Of a DNA stretch of 64,000 nt, positions 43,460-52,275 are shown in pieces. This DNA comes from Myxococcales bacterium (GTDB taxonomy: Bacteria; Myxococcota; Myxococcia; Myxococcales; Myxococcaceae). A program made the position numbers and the translations under genes. Numbering within the stretch: the first letter of the stretch is position 1; every line of letters starts with the position of its first letter. The stretch is taken from positions 1 through 64,000 of the forward strand of contig JAUXRI010000287.1 of the NCBI GenBank assembly GCA_030681895.1. The letters are read 5' to 3'. The notes beneath the pieces are model-generated. The model had not been told where the DNA came from, made no database searches, and saw only the letters and a program-made list of their open reading frames with translations.

Positions 43460-44488
43460 TCAACGTTTGGGGCGGCCGGGGATGATGCGAATCGTGTTCT
43501 CGGGGTCGTCTTCGTCCTCGTCGATGGTGGCCGAGGGGCCGGGCTCGACGCGGGGCACGTGACGGGTCTCTGACTCTGGCGTGCGACGAATCGGCGGCAG
43601 CGCGATGGTGACCTCGTCGTCGTCGAGCTCCAGCTGCACGACGGTCGACTCACCCAGCTCTTCGGCGATGAGGCGCAAAGAGAGCAGCGCCTCGAACGCG
43701 TTGGGCGGGCGGCGCGCGGCGTCCTTCTGGAGCAACTTCGCGATCCACGCTTCGAGCGCAGCCGGCGTGTCACGGCGCAGCGTTCGCACCGGCGGCGGCA
43801 CGGTGAGCATGTGGTTGCGCGCGAGCTCGCCCATGGCCTTGTACGGAAACACCGGCTGGCCCGTGAGGAGCAGCCACGCGACGCAGCCCACGGCGTAGAG
43901 GTCGCTCTGCGCCGAGGCTTTCCCGTGCAGCTGCTCGGGGCCCATGAAGCCCAGGCTGCCCACCGTGACTTCGGGAGACGTCAGCCGCTCGCGGTCGGCG
44001 CTCTGCGCGATGCCGAAGTCGAGCAGCTTCACCCGCCGGCCTTCGCCCGACGAGAGCACGAAGACGTTGGTGGGCTTCAAGTCACGGTGAATGACGCCGG
44101 CCTTGTGCGCCGCCGACAGAGGCTCGAGCAGCCCATCGAGCAACGAGATGACGTTCGCGATGGTGAGGGGGTAGTTCGCCTTGAGGTAGTCCTGGAGCGA
44201 CTGGCCCTCGAGCAGCTCCATCACCAGGAACGGCCGGCCGTCGGGCATCACGTTGGCGCCGAAGATGTCGATGATGGCGGGGTGATGAATCGCGTTCACC
44301 ACGCGCGCCTCTTCGAGCAGCCGCCGCGCCTCGACGAGCGCCTCGCTGGCGGGCGTGCGCATCACCTTGATGGCGACGCGTTTGCCAATCATCGGGTGCA
44401 CCGCCTCGTACACCTCGCCCATCGCGCCTGCGCCGAGCTGGCGGACGACCTCGTATTCACCGACTGGAGTGCCTGGTGCGAGGGGCAT
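43460..44488 (-). CDS. Cytosolic Ser/Thr protein kinase
   Basis: 342 aa. Glycine loop GAGAMGEVYE, catalytic Lys in AIKVM, HRDLKPTN, DFGIAQ. The APE motif reads GPE (FMGPEQL). The C-terminal tail (about 265-342) is acidic, with strings of Asp and Glu and TRHVPR-type basic islands, and has no membrane helix. It is soluble, unlike the kinase at 5.9 kb. It lies between DUF4132 and the ABC ATPase, 14 and 16 bases away, so it probably controls the transporter by phosphorylation. Confidence 0.9.
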   Translation of the reverse strand: MPLAPGTPVGEYEVVRQLGAGAMGEVYEAVHPMIGKRVAIKVMRTPASEALVEARRLLEEARVVNAIHHPAIIDIFGANVMPDGRPFLVMELLEGQSLQDYLKANYPLTIANVISLLDGLLEPLSAAHKAGVIHRDLKPTNVFVLSSGEGRRVKLLDFGIAQSADRERLTSPEVTVGSLGFMGPEQLHGKASAQSDLYAVGCVAWLLLTGQPVFPYKAMGELARNHMLTVPPPVRTLRRDTPAALEAWIAKLLQKDAARRPPNAFEALLSLRLIAEELGESTVVQLELDDDEVTIALPPIRRTPESETRHVPRVEPGPSATIDEDEDDPENTIRIIPGRPKR

Positions 44489-44502
44489 CGAGGAGGTGGA
44501 CC

Positions 44503-46047
44503 CTAGCGTGAATTCGCCGCGGGCGACTCGGCGGCCTCGCTCCCACGGACGAGGCCATCGACCTCGAGCAACACTTCGCTCAAGACGACCGCCGGAATCG
44601 TCTTCAGCTCACGCGGCGACTGGAGCCGCAGCGCGCCGGTGTGAAGCCAGGTCGACGCTCCCGACGCCGTCGTCTCGGGTCCCTCGGCGGCCACCTCGAG
44701 CATCACGTGCAACGCGTACGGCTCGACGGCCCGCACGACGACATCGGCCATGCGGGGCTCGAGGCGGGTCGACTGCCATTGGCGGCGCCGGCAGAGCGTC
44801 TGGAGCCGTTGTTGGCGCATCCTGCGCCCCTGCCATCGTCGCGTGAGGCCACCCACGAGCTCCGCGTCATCGAGGGTGAACACCGGGCGCTCCACCTGCG
44901 CGAACGGTTGCGTGAGCTCGAGGGCCTCGAGGCGCCGGCGCCAGGCCGCGACGCTCTCTGCGGTCGCGAGCACCGGATGCCAGAGCTGCACCGTCGCAGA
45001 CTCCAGCGGCTCGAAGACCTTCCCATCGACGTCGACGAACGCGCCGTCGAACCAGAGCGCCGGGCGGTCGCCCACCGTCCACACCAGCGCGCGCGCGAGC
45101 AGCATGACGACCGGGTGGCCGAGCGAGTGCGCGTGAAAATCGGAGAGGGAGATCGTGCGCTGCGTCCAGAAGAGCCGCTCGAGCCGGTTCGTCTGCGCCT
45201 CGAGCACCTCTTCGAACTCGGCGAACGTCGCTTTGCGTGCGGCGACGGCCTCGGCGTGTTCACGCTGCAGCTCGGCAGGCACCCGGCGAACGCGCTTTCC
45301 ATCCGCGCGCACCCAGCCGAGCACCGGCGCGCCGTCTTCGAAGGTGATGGTGGGCGTCCAGGCGCCGATGGGCGCGTTCAGCTCGCTCGCGTCGGGCACC
45401 ACGCGCTCCTCGAGCTGCTCCACCGAGAGGTCTCGTCTCGTCGCGGCGCCAGCGAAGGCGCGGTCGAGGTGGTGATGCGCGTCGCGGTATTCGATGACGC
45501 CCTTGAGCCGGGTGAGCTGCACGACGCCGGCGTCTCCCTCGAGGCTGCCGAGCACGCGCAGACAGGCGTTCACCACACCGCGAGACATCGGACCTCGTCC
45601 GGCGATTTTGCGGTCGGCGCGTTCGGCGAGCGCTCCGAGCACCGGGGCCATGGCGTCGCCGTCGAGACACAGCGTGAGCCAGACCAGGCCCCTCGTGAGT
45701 GCAGGACTGAAGTCGCAGGCCGCGGCATCCATCAGACCGAGCCAGTCGGTCACCGTCGTCGCGAACTCGTTCAGACCCACGCGCTCGGCGTGCCCGACCA
45801 GCAGCGTCAGCCACCGCCTCGTCGGCGTGGCGCCCGTCACCTCGTCGAGATGAAGGAGCAGCGCACGCCATGCCTCACGCTCCGGCGCTGGCCGACTCGC
45901 CTGGAACTCCCCGAGCGCGACGAGGAGCGGCGGCAGCACCGGGTGACGGCGCCCTGACTCGTATTCCTCGAGGACGGCCGGCAGCGTCTTCGGGGCGCGG
46001 AGTTTTCCGAAGAACCGGGTGAGCCCTTCGAACATGGGCCGAGGCAT
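44503..46047 (-). CDS. DUF4132-like protein, first gene of the kinase-ABC operon
   Basis: 514 aa. The N-terminal 230 residues form HEAT-like helical pairs (LPPLLVALGEF, LLLHLDEVTGATPTRRWLTLL). The C-terminal part (about 290-490) matches DUF4132: RLFWTQRTISLSDFHAHSLG, then HPVVMLLARALVW, and a later DAELVGGLTRRWQ. DUF4132 proteins relate to the MolR group and are often with kinases in myxobacteria. The ATG at 46047 is likely; another lies at 46035. No signal peptide. Confidence 0.72.
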   Translation of the reverse strand: MPRPMFEGLTRFFGKLRAPKTLPAVLEEYESGRRHPVLPPLLVALGEFQASRPAPEREAWRALLLHLDEVTGATPTRRWLTLLVGHAERVGLNEFATTVTDWLGLMDAAACDFSPALTRGLVWLTLCLDGDAMAPVLGALAERADRKIAGRGPMSRGVVNACLRVLGSLEGDAGVVQLTRLKGVIEYRDAHHHLDRAFAGAATRRDLSVEQLEERVVPDASELNAPIGAWTPTITFEDGAPVLGWVRADGKRVRRVPAELQREHAEAVAARKATFAEFEEVLEAQTNRLERLFWTQRTISLSDFHAHSLGHPVVMLLARALVWTVGDRPALWFDGAFVDVDGKVFEPLESATVQLWHPVLATAESVAAWRRRLEALELTQPFAQVERPVFTLDDAELVGGLTRRWQGRRMRQQRLQTLCRRRQWQSTRLEPRMADVVVRAVEPYALHVMLEVAAEGPETTASGASTWLHTGALRLQSPRELKTIPAVVLSEVLLEVDGLVRGSEAAESPAANSR

Positions 46048-46140
46048 AGCCGATGCGATGTCGTGACGGCCCGGGCGAAGGGAGCAGGAGCCGGCGCGGC
46101 TGCCTTGCGAGCGCTTGCTCGAGCCGTTGCCACGTGCGGG

Positions 46141-46163
46141 TTCTGTCAGCCCGCCTGACAGAA
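46141..46163. promoter_or_regulatory. 9-bp perfect inverted repeat between divergent genes
   Basis: TTCTGTCAG (46141-46149) and CTGACAGAA (46155-46163) are perfect inverted repeats around CCCGC. It lies 94 bases before the DUF4132 operon and 80 bases before the lipoprotein start. No T-tract follows on either strand. A second short one (CGAGC GCTT GCTCG, 46108-46121) sits beside it. Likely an operator of the kinase-ABC operon. Confidence 0.55.
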
Positions 46164-46242
46164 TCACCCCTTTCCCCACCTCGCCCCACACCGAAAATGG
46201 ATCGTGTGGTTGCCCTGCGGCACCACGCCAGGGAGGTGTTCC

Positions 46243-46935
46243 GTGGAGGTTCGACTGACGGGAGCGATGCTCGGGTGCCTGGCCCTGGCGTGCGGGCCCG
46301 GCCTGTCGAGTTTCGACGGACTGGCTGCGAACGTCACCGCAGGCGAAGTCCGCGTGACGCCGTTCTTGCCGAGCTCGGTCTGCCCCACGATGGGGACCGT
46401 CGACGGGGCGGCCAACGAGGTGGCCCTGGCGGTGGAGTTCTCCGGGGGCTTCGAGTGGGTCGGCAAGGGGGCCGGGTGCTCTCCGCCGCGCCTGACTGCT
46501 CCCCTCGAAGCGGTCGAAGCCTCCGCCGTGAACGGGGGCCTTCACGTGCGCCTGTCAGATGGCGAGCGCACCATGACGCTCGACGACGAGGGGTTCTTTC
46601 GCAGCCGGCACTTCGAGGCACACGGCTTCGACCGCACGTGGAACCGGCGGGTCTTCACGTATCGCGATGACGACGTCGAGCTGCGTGACGTGTCGTGGTC
46701 GCTCTCGCCAGTTCCATTGGACGGACGCCGCTTCGTGAGTTCGAGCTCGGGGGCGGAGGGCACCGTGTTCGGGGACGGAGGCGTGCTGGTGACGCTGCCC
46801 ACCGACATGACGGGCACGTACTCGCTGGAGCTCTTCGGCCTCGCGCGCTCGAAGCGCACCCGCTGCGAAGGCGTTCCATCATGCAACTCGAACCACGACG
46901 TCTCGGCGACCTTCGAGCTTCAGTCCCCTCCCTGA
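46243..46935 (+). CDS. Lipoprotein of unknown function
   Basis: 230 aa from a GTG with GGGAGG seven bases upstream; the longer frame from 46204 has no signal. Lipobox LALAC at residues 13-17. The mature part is beta-rich, with a Cys pair near residues 46 and 78 and another in a KRTRCEGVPSCNSNHD loop. No known family. It converges on the next lipoprotein gene. Confidence 0.68.
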   Translation: MEVRLTGAMLGCLALACGPGLSSFDGLAANVTAGEVRVTPFLPSSVCPTMGTVDGAANEVALAVEFSGGFEWVGKGAGCSPPRLTAPLEAVEASAVNGGLHVRLSDGERTMTLDDEGFFRSRHFEAHGFDRTWNRRVFTYRDDDVELRDVSWSLSPVPLDGRRFVSSSSGAEGTVFGDGGVLVTLPTDMTGTYSLELFGLARSKRTRCEGVPSCNSNHDVSATFELQSPP

Positions 46936-46945
46936 CACGACCTGA

Positions 46946-47533
46946 TCAGGGCGCCGCGCTCCCACCATCCCAGTTGGCCGTGACCTTCGTGCCGTCGAGC
47001 GGCAGCCGCTTCGTCACGCGCCCGGCGGGGGTGATCAGCTGGAACTCCACGCCTCGGCCCTCGGGCAAGTAGCGCGGCTTGTCGCCGAACTCTCCGACGG
47101 CTCCGCCGAGCCAGCGAAAGCGGTTGGCCTTCGAGTCCACCTCGAGGTCGATGTCCGTCAGCTCCTCGGCGGGCTTGCCGTTCCGGTAGACCCGCACCAG
47201 CGCGAGGTTGGCAAACGTGCTCGCGCGAACGGCCTGCGGGAACAGCACGATGGCCGTCTTGCAGTCGCCGCTGACGAAGCGGAAGTCCTTCGCGTCGACC
47301 GCGCAGCCATCGATGGACCAGGCCTCGGTCTCGCCGAGGCTGCAGCTGATTCGGCACGTCGAGCTCCTTCGCGCCTCGAGCGTGGCCTTCTTGTCGAACG
47401 AGGGTGTGGTCCACACCAGCTCCATCGGCGGCGCGGCTGGAGGGGCCTCGACCGGGACGACGACGGGCGCCGGCGCGGCCTGCTTCTCACGACACCCCAC
47501 CACCACGAGCGACACCACCAGGACTCGATGCAT
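46946..47533 (-). CDS. Lipoprotein of unknown function
   Basis: 195 aa. Lipobox LVVVGC at the N-terminus after MHRVLVVS, then a Pro/Ala/Val linker (about 18-40). A beta-rich domain follows with four cysteines (TCRISC, GCAVD, DCKTA). The ATG at 47533 starts the signal; the frame continues to 47698 but overlaps the divergent protease start. Function unknown. Confidence 0.65.
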   Translation of the reverse strand: MHRVLVVSLVVVGCREKQAAPAPVVVPVEAPPAAPPMELVWTTPSFDKKATLEARRSSTCRISCSLGETEAWSIDGCAVDAKDFRFVSGDCKTAIVLFPQAVRASTFANLALVRVYRNGKPAEELTDIDLEVDSKANRFRWLGGAVGEFGDKPRYLPEGRGVEFQLITPAGRVTKRLPLDGTKVTANWDGGSAAP

Positions 47534-47623
47534 GACGGCATCCTGCACGGTGCACCTCGAAGCACGAAGCAGAAGCACAATCGAAGCAGGTCGAGCCGGC
47601 GCGCCTTGACTCGCGAACACCCG

Positions 47624-47637
47624 GCGACTGCAGTCGC
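47624..47637. promoter_or_regulatory. 14-bp palindrome at the start of the M48 gene
   Basis: GCGACTGCAGTCGC is a perfect palindrome ending six bases before the ATG at 47644, where a ribosome binding site would sit; no SD is visible. It could be a protein-binding site or an RNA hairpin that limits translation. Confidence 0.45.
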
Positions 47638-47643
47638 GCGCCC

Positions 47644-50600
47644 ATGACGACGCGTGACCTCTCCGCGGTGTTCCCTCCTTCGCCTGCGGCCGTTCCACCC
47701 GGGCTCACCGCGCCCTCGAAGTCGTACAAACGGCACGCCTGGCTCGCGATGGGGGGCCTGCTCTCGTTCGTCGGCCTGTACCTCGGCCTGACGGGCTACC
47801 TCGCGTGGGTGGTGTGGCGGCTGCTCGGCAACGCGATTCTGCACGGCGGCAACGTGGTGGGCGCCTTCTTCCTCTCGGTGCCGGCGCTCTTCTTCCTCGC
47901 GTTCCTGGTGCGCGGGCTCTTCGTCGTGAAGCACGGGGCCGACCCGTCGCTGGTGGAAATCTCACCGAAGGAGCAGCCGACGCTCTTCGCGTTCCTCCAC
48001 AAGCTCGCCGACGAGACGGGAGCGCCGCGGCCGCACAAGGTGTTCCTCTCGGGCCGGGTGAACGCGGGCGTCTTCTACGACTTGTCGTTCTGGAACCTGC
48101 TGCTCCCGTCTCGCAAGAACCTCGAGCTGGGGCTGGGCCTGGTGAACGCGCTCACGCTCGACGAGCTCAAGGCCGTCATCGCGCACGAGTTCGGTCACTT
48201 CGCGCAGCGCACGATGGCCGTGGGGCGGTGGGTCTACCTGTCGCAGCAGATCGCCGGGCACATCGTCATGTCGCGCGGCATCTTCGACCGCTTCCTCACG
48301 GGCCTCTCGCGCATCGACATTCGCATCGCGTGGATTGGGTGGATTCTGCGGCTCTTCGTCTGGTCGATTCGCGCCGTCCTCGACACCGCGTTCCGCATCG
48401 TGGTGCTGGCGCATCGCGCGCTGGGCCGTGAGATGGAGTTCAACGCCGACCGCGTGGCCGTGTCGGTGAGCGGCAGCGACAGCCTGGTGCACGCGCTCCA
48501 TCGTCTGGGGCCTGCGGACGAAGCCTGGGAAGAAGCGGTCTCGTTCTCTGCCGAAGAGCTGCACGCGGGCCGCGACGTCGAGGACCTGTTCGTGCTGCAG
48601 CGCTCGGCGCTCGAGCACCTGCGCCGCATCTTCGACGAGCCCGACTTCGGCAAGACGCCAAAGCGCCCCGAGGGAGACTCGACGTTCCGCGTCTTCACCG
48701 CCGGTCTCGCGCAGCCGCCGCGCATGTGGCTCACCCACCCGCCCAACCGCGACCGCGAAGACAGCGCCAAGGAGCTGTACCTGCCGTCACCGCTCGACGC
48801 GCGAGAGGCGTGGGCGCTGTTCGACGAGGTCGAGACCGTTCGCAAGACGGTCACCGCGAAGCTGTTCCAGAACGCGAAGGCCGAACGAGAAAAGAATTCA
48901 GCCGGCAAGCCTGCCGTTGCCGTCGAGACGACGATGGAGGAGCGGTTCGCGAAACGGTTCGGCCGCGCCGCGCTCGACCCCCGGTACCGCGGTGTGTACC
49001 TGGGCCGCTCCATCGCCGCGTATCAGGAGAAGGCCGACGGACTCATCGGCCCCGTCGAGGCGCTCGACCACCACGGCGTGCTGGCCGCGCTCGAGAGCCT
49101 GTACCCCGCGTCGCTGCGCACCGAGCTGAAGAGCTATCGCGAACGACGTGACGAAGAGCACCAGCTCGAAGGCCTCGCCGACGGTGTGCTGACGGCTCCA
49201 GGCGGGGTCATTCGCTACCGCGGGCGTGAGATTCGACGCAAAGAGCTCCGCGGCGTCATCGAGGCCGTGCGCACCGAGCGGCGCACCGTCGAGCAGCGCA
49301 TCCTCGACCACGACCGCACCTGCCGCGCCACGCACCTCGCCGCCGCCAACCTGCTCGGCCATGGGTGGAACGACCACCTTCAGGGCCTGGTGGAGCTGCT
49401 GCACTTCGTCGCGCACTCGTTGCGAAACCTCGCGGACGCGCACTCGCACCTGCACCACGTGCTCGACATCGTGCTCGCCGACGGCAACGTCTCGTCGTCG
49501 GAGCGCAAGCGCGTCTTGAACTCGGCCGACGACCTGTACCTCGTCATCACCAGGCTCTGGCAGGCGAAGCAGGACCTCGTGCTGCCCGACGACATCGACG
49601 CGCTCTACGGCAGCGCAGGCAGCTTCACGGCGCTCAGCGAAGAGCTCGGGTTGCTCGAGCCCAACGAAGGCAACCTCGGCGATTGGCTTCGCGTGATGGA
49701 GGGCTGGGCGCAAGGCGCGCTGGGTGACCTGCGGGTGCTGGCCGACGTCACGCTCGACCGGCTGCTCGAGGTGGAGGCAGAGGTGGCGGCGGCGGTGCGT
49801 GACGGCGTCGAGGTGGAGGACGCTCCCGACGCGGCCGAGGTGCCCTCGCAGTACGGCACGTGCGTCGTCGGCAAGGAGCGCGAGCGGCAGAAGAAGCTCG
49901 GCTGGTGGGACCGCTTCCAGACGGCCGACGGCGTGGTGCCGGCCACGGTGCGCGTGATGGTCGCCTCGGGGGTGCTGCTGCCGGCCCTCATCGTCGGTGG
50001 GCACATCGGCTCGTCGACGCTGCACGTGGTGAATGGGCTGAACGTGCCCGTGAAGGTCGTCATCGAAGAGAAGGCGCACGTAGTGCCGGCGCTGAGCACC
50101 GACTCGTGGGAGCTCGAGCCGTCAGGTGACGTGCAGGTGAAGACGACGACGCTCGACGGAAAGCTGGTGGAGGAGTTCGAGGTCGCGGTCGGTGGCGGCT
50201 TCTCACACTCGGTCTACAACGTGGCCAGCGCGACGGCGCTCGTGGAGTGGACGGCGGTGTACGGCGCCGGTGGCCACAGCGAGCTGCCTGAGGTGCCGAA
50301 AGGCGCTCCACGCTGGAGCGATGCACCGCAGGAGTACGTCTTCAGGCAGCCACCGACCTCCGTCTCACTCAAGCGGGGACAGACTCTGTACAAGGCCGTG
50401 CTCGACGAGACGCTGAAGGCGGCACCCGTCTCGCAACTCGGGCTGGTGACGTCACCTGACGAGAAGCGAGACCTCGTGCTCAGCCACGTGCGCTTCGACG
50501 ACGTTGGCAGCGAGGCGTTCGGCAGCTGGGCCGCCTTCGCAGACGAGTACCCCGCGGCCGCGAAGGCCCTCCTCGAGCGCGCCGACGCCTCGCCGTCGGA

Positions 50601-51528
50601 CGTCTTCCTGCAACGCGCCGTGCAAGACGCCTCGAGCGACGAGGTGCGCGCCGCCCGCTGCGTGACGACGGTGAGCGCCGCCGAGAAGGCTCCCGATGAT
50701 GGAGACCTGCAGTACCTCGCGCTGCGCTGCAAGAACGCCGGAATGGCCGATGGCTATCGACTGACGTGGGAGAAGTTTCCGAAGAACCCGTGGCTCAACT
50801 GGGCCGTCGCCGAAGACCTCGCGCGCGGCGGGCAGTGGAAGGCGGCGCTGACGGCGCTCGACACGGCGGTCTCCGCGAAGGCGTTTGCGCCGATGAGGAG
50901 CGTCGCGCTCACCGAGTACCTGCGGCTCGTTCGTGGTGCACGTGCGGCGGGCGTGCAGGCCGAGGTTCCGCGCGTCATCACCACGGCGCCGAAAGAGTCG
51001 ATGGTGGCCTTCATCACTCGCGTCGAGGGCGCCGAGCAGAAAGACGATTGGGCTTTCTTGAAGGCGTATCACGCGCTGAAGACGGGCTCGCTCGTCGAGG
51101 CGTTGAACCTGGCGAACGGGAGCACGAACGTCTCGGCCGGCGGCAAGGCGCGCATGACGTTGCTGGTCGGCGCGTCCGACGGCGCGACCGAGCGTCAGCG
51201 CGAGCAGGCCGCGAAGGTGACGCCGACGCCCGACCTCGCGTGGGTCTCCGACGCGCTTCACGTGCGCGCTGGCGAGCGTCTCGACACCATCACCTCGGTT
51301 GGCAGCGTGCGCGGCCCGATGCAGGCCTCGCTCGCAGACGCCTTGCGCGACCCGTCACTGGCGAAACACCCGGCCGCGCTGGAGGTCATCGCGAAGTCGG
51401 TGGGCCTGAGAGACCGTGCCGTGGTGCTGGCGATGGGTCTCATCGTGCTGGGTGACAAGTCGCCAGCGACGTGGCGCGCCGAAGTGAAGGACCTGTTGTT
51501 CACCATCGAGCGTCCGCACTTCCGGTGA
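47644..51528 (+). CDS. Very large M48-type membrane metalloprotease
   Basis: 1294 aa. Two N-terminal membrane helices (about 31-60 and 70-95) are followed by the protease domain: HEFGH at 181-185 and the third zinc ligand Glu in MEFNAD (E265), as in HtpX/STE24-like M48 enzymes. The usual size is 280-500 aa. Here about 800 more residues follow: a helical region to about 740, a membrane helix near 770-790, a beta-rich stretch (about 800-890) and a TPR-like helical tail. The extension may bind substrate or partners. No operon partners. Confidence 0.88.
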   Translation: MTTRDLSAVFPPSPAAVPPGLTAPSKSYKRHAWLAMGGLLSFVGLYLGLTGYLAWVVWRLLGNAILHGGNVVGAFFLSVPALFFLAFLVRGLFVVKHGADPSLVEISPKEQPTLFAFLHKLADETGAPRPHKVFLSGRVNAGVFYDLSFWNLLLPSRKNLELGLGLVNALTLDELKAVIAHEFGHFAQRTMAVGRWVYLSQQIAGHIVMSRGIFDRFLTGLSRIDIRIAWIGWILRLFVWSIRAVLDTAFRIVVLAHRALGREMEFNADRVAVSVSGSDSLVHALHRLGPADEAWEEAVSFSAEELHAGRDVEDLFVLQRSALEHLRRIFDEPDFGKTPKRPEGDSTFRVFTAGLAQPPRMWLTHPPNRDREDSAKELYLPSPLDAREAWALFDEVETVRKTVTAKLFQNAKAEREKNSAGKPAVAVETTMEERFAKRFGRAALDPRYRGVYLGRSIAAYQEKADGLIGPVEALDHHGVLAALESLYPASLRTELKSYRERRDEEHQLEGLADGVLTAPGGVIRYRGREIRRKELRGVIEAVRTERRTVEQRILDHDRTCRATHLAAANLLGHGWNDHLQGLVELLHFVAHSLRNLADAHSHLHHVLDIVLADGNVSSSERKRVLNSADDLYLVITRLWQAKQDLVLPDDIDALYGSAGSFTALSEELGLLEPNEGNLGDWLRVMEGWAQGALGDLRVLADVTLDRLLEVEAEVAAAVRDGVEVEDAPDAAEVPSQYGTCVVGKERERQKKLGWWDRFQTADGVVPATVRVMVASGVLLPALIVGGHIGSSTLHVVNGLNVPVKVVIEEKAHVVPALSTDSWELEPSGDVQVKTTTLDGKLVEEFEVAVGGGFSHSVYNVASATALVEWTAVYGAGGHSELPEVPKGAPRWSDAPQEYVFRQPPTSVSLKRGQTLYKAVLDETLKAAPVSQLGLVTSPDEKRDLVLSHVRFDDVGSEAFGSWAAFADEYPAAAKALLERADASPSDVFLQRAVQDASSDEVRAARCVTTVSAAEKAPDDGDLQYLALRCKNAGMADGYRLTWEKFPKNPWLNWAVAEDLARGGQWKAALTALDTAVSAKAFAPMRSVALTEYLRLVRGARAAGVQAEVPRVITTAPKESMVAFITRVEGAEQKDDWAFLKAYHALKTGSLVEALNLANGSTNVSAGGKARMTLLVGASDGATERQREQAAKVTPTPDLAWVSDALHVRAGERLDTITSVGSVRGPMQASLADALRDPSLAKHPAALEVIAKSVGLRDRAVVLAMGLIVLGDKSPATWRAEVKDLLFTIERPHFR

Positions 51529-51643
51529 CCCAGAAGCGAGCGGTGCCTCGGCCGCGGATGACCCGGTTCAGGCCCACGGTCGACCTGAGTGCGGCTCGGA
51601 GGCGCCTTCTGATGTTCGCTCCAGCTGAGCAGGAGAACGTGAC

Positions 51644-51967
51644 GTGACCTTCGACGAAGCCCTCGCGACGAAGAAGCTCCGCCTCTCCTGGAGCTTGCCC
51701 CAGCCGGGCGACCTGCCCACCGCCATCGTCGCGCGCGTCTTCGACCTGGTGTGCGCGCGGCAACCCGAGCGCCCGGGGCTCAGCCAGGACGAGTCGCTGA
51801 TTTTCGAGAGCGCAGCGCGGCGTGACGACGGCTGGCACCTCTCGGGCCGGTACGTCTTCGACCGCGACTATGCGAGCCAGTACGACGTGACCGAGACGTG
51901 GCGCTTCGACGCCATCGTCGGCGACGAGGCCACGCTCTCGACGTGGACGTCAGCCAACGAGCCGTAG
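51644..51967 (+). CDS. Small hypothetical protein
   Basis: 107 aa from a GTG preceded by GGAGAA. Helix then beta strands (LRLSWSLPQ, GWHLSGRYVFDRDYASQYDV, TWRFDAIV). Codon use matches the neighbours. No family recognised and no operon partner. Likely a small soluble domain. Confidence 0.5.
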   Translation: MTFDEALATKKLRLSWSLPQPGDLPTAIVARVFDLVCARQPERPGLSQDESLIFESAARRDDGWHLSGRYVFDRDYASQYDVTETWRFDAIVGDEATLSTWTSANEP

Positions 51968-52275
51968 CGCGACGCAGCTCCCGCCGGCACTGAGCGCACG
52001 ACCTCACGCATCTCGAGCGCTCGACCTTCCCGCAGCGTCGCGGGACGCCTTCCCTGTCAGCCCTGTGCAACCGCGCACGGACTGTAACTTTGCAACTTCA
52101 GAAGAACCGGCGGATCCGACCAGATTGATGCTCGAGGCGAGCGTCGCCTGAACGAAGGGCTCGTATTCGCACGCCACGCGCGCGCGGCACGAAGACTGCT
52201 GAGCAGCCCCTCAGATGGATCACCAGGAGCCCGGAAACGGGCCCTCCTGACCTTGACCACTGCGGAGACTCACCC
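51968..52275. other. Intergenic region with leader hairpin before the OmpA-type gene
   Basis: A 308-base gap without a convincing gene. It contains a relatively AT-rich patch (52080-52105), a likely promoter zone. Further down is a strong hairpin at 52224-52249: CAGGAG with CTCCTG, then CCCG with CGGG around a GAAA loop, with two bulged C. The hairpin ends 26 bases before the ATG at 52276, just upstream of the GGAG. It may be a leader element affecting translation or stability. Confidence 0.5.
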
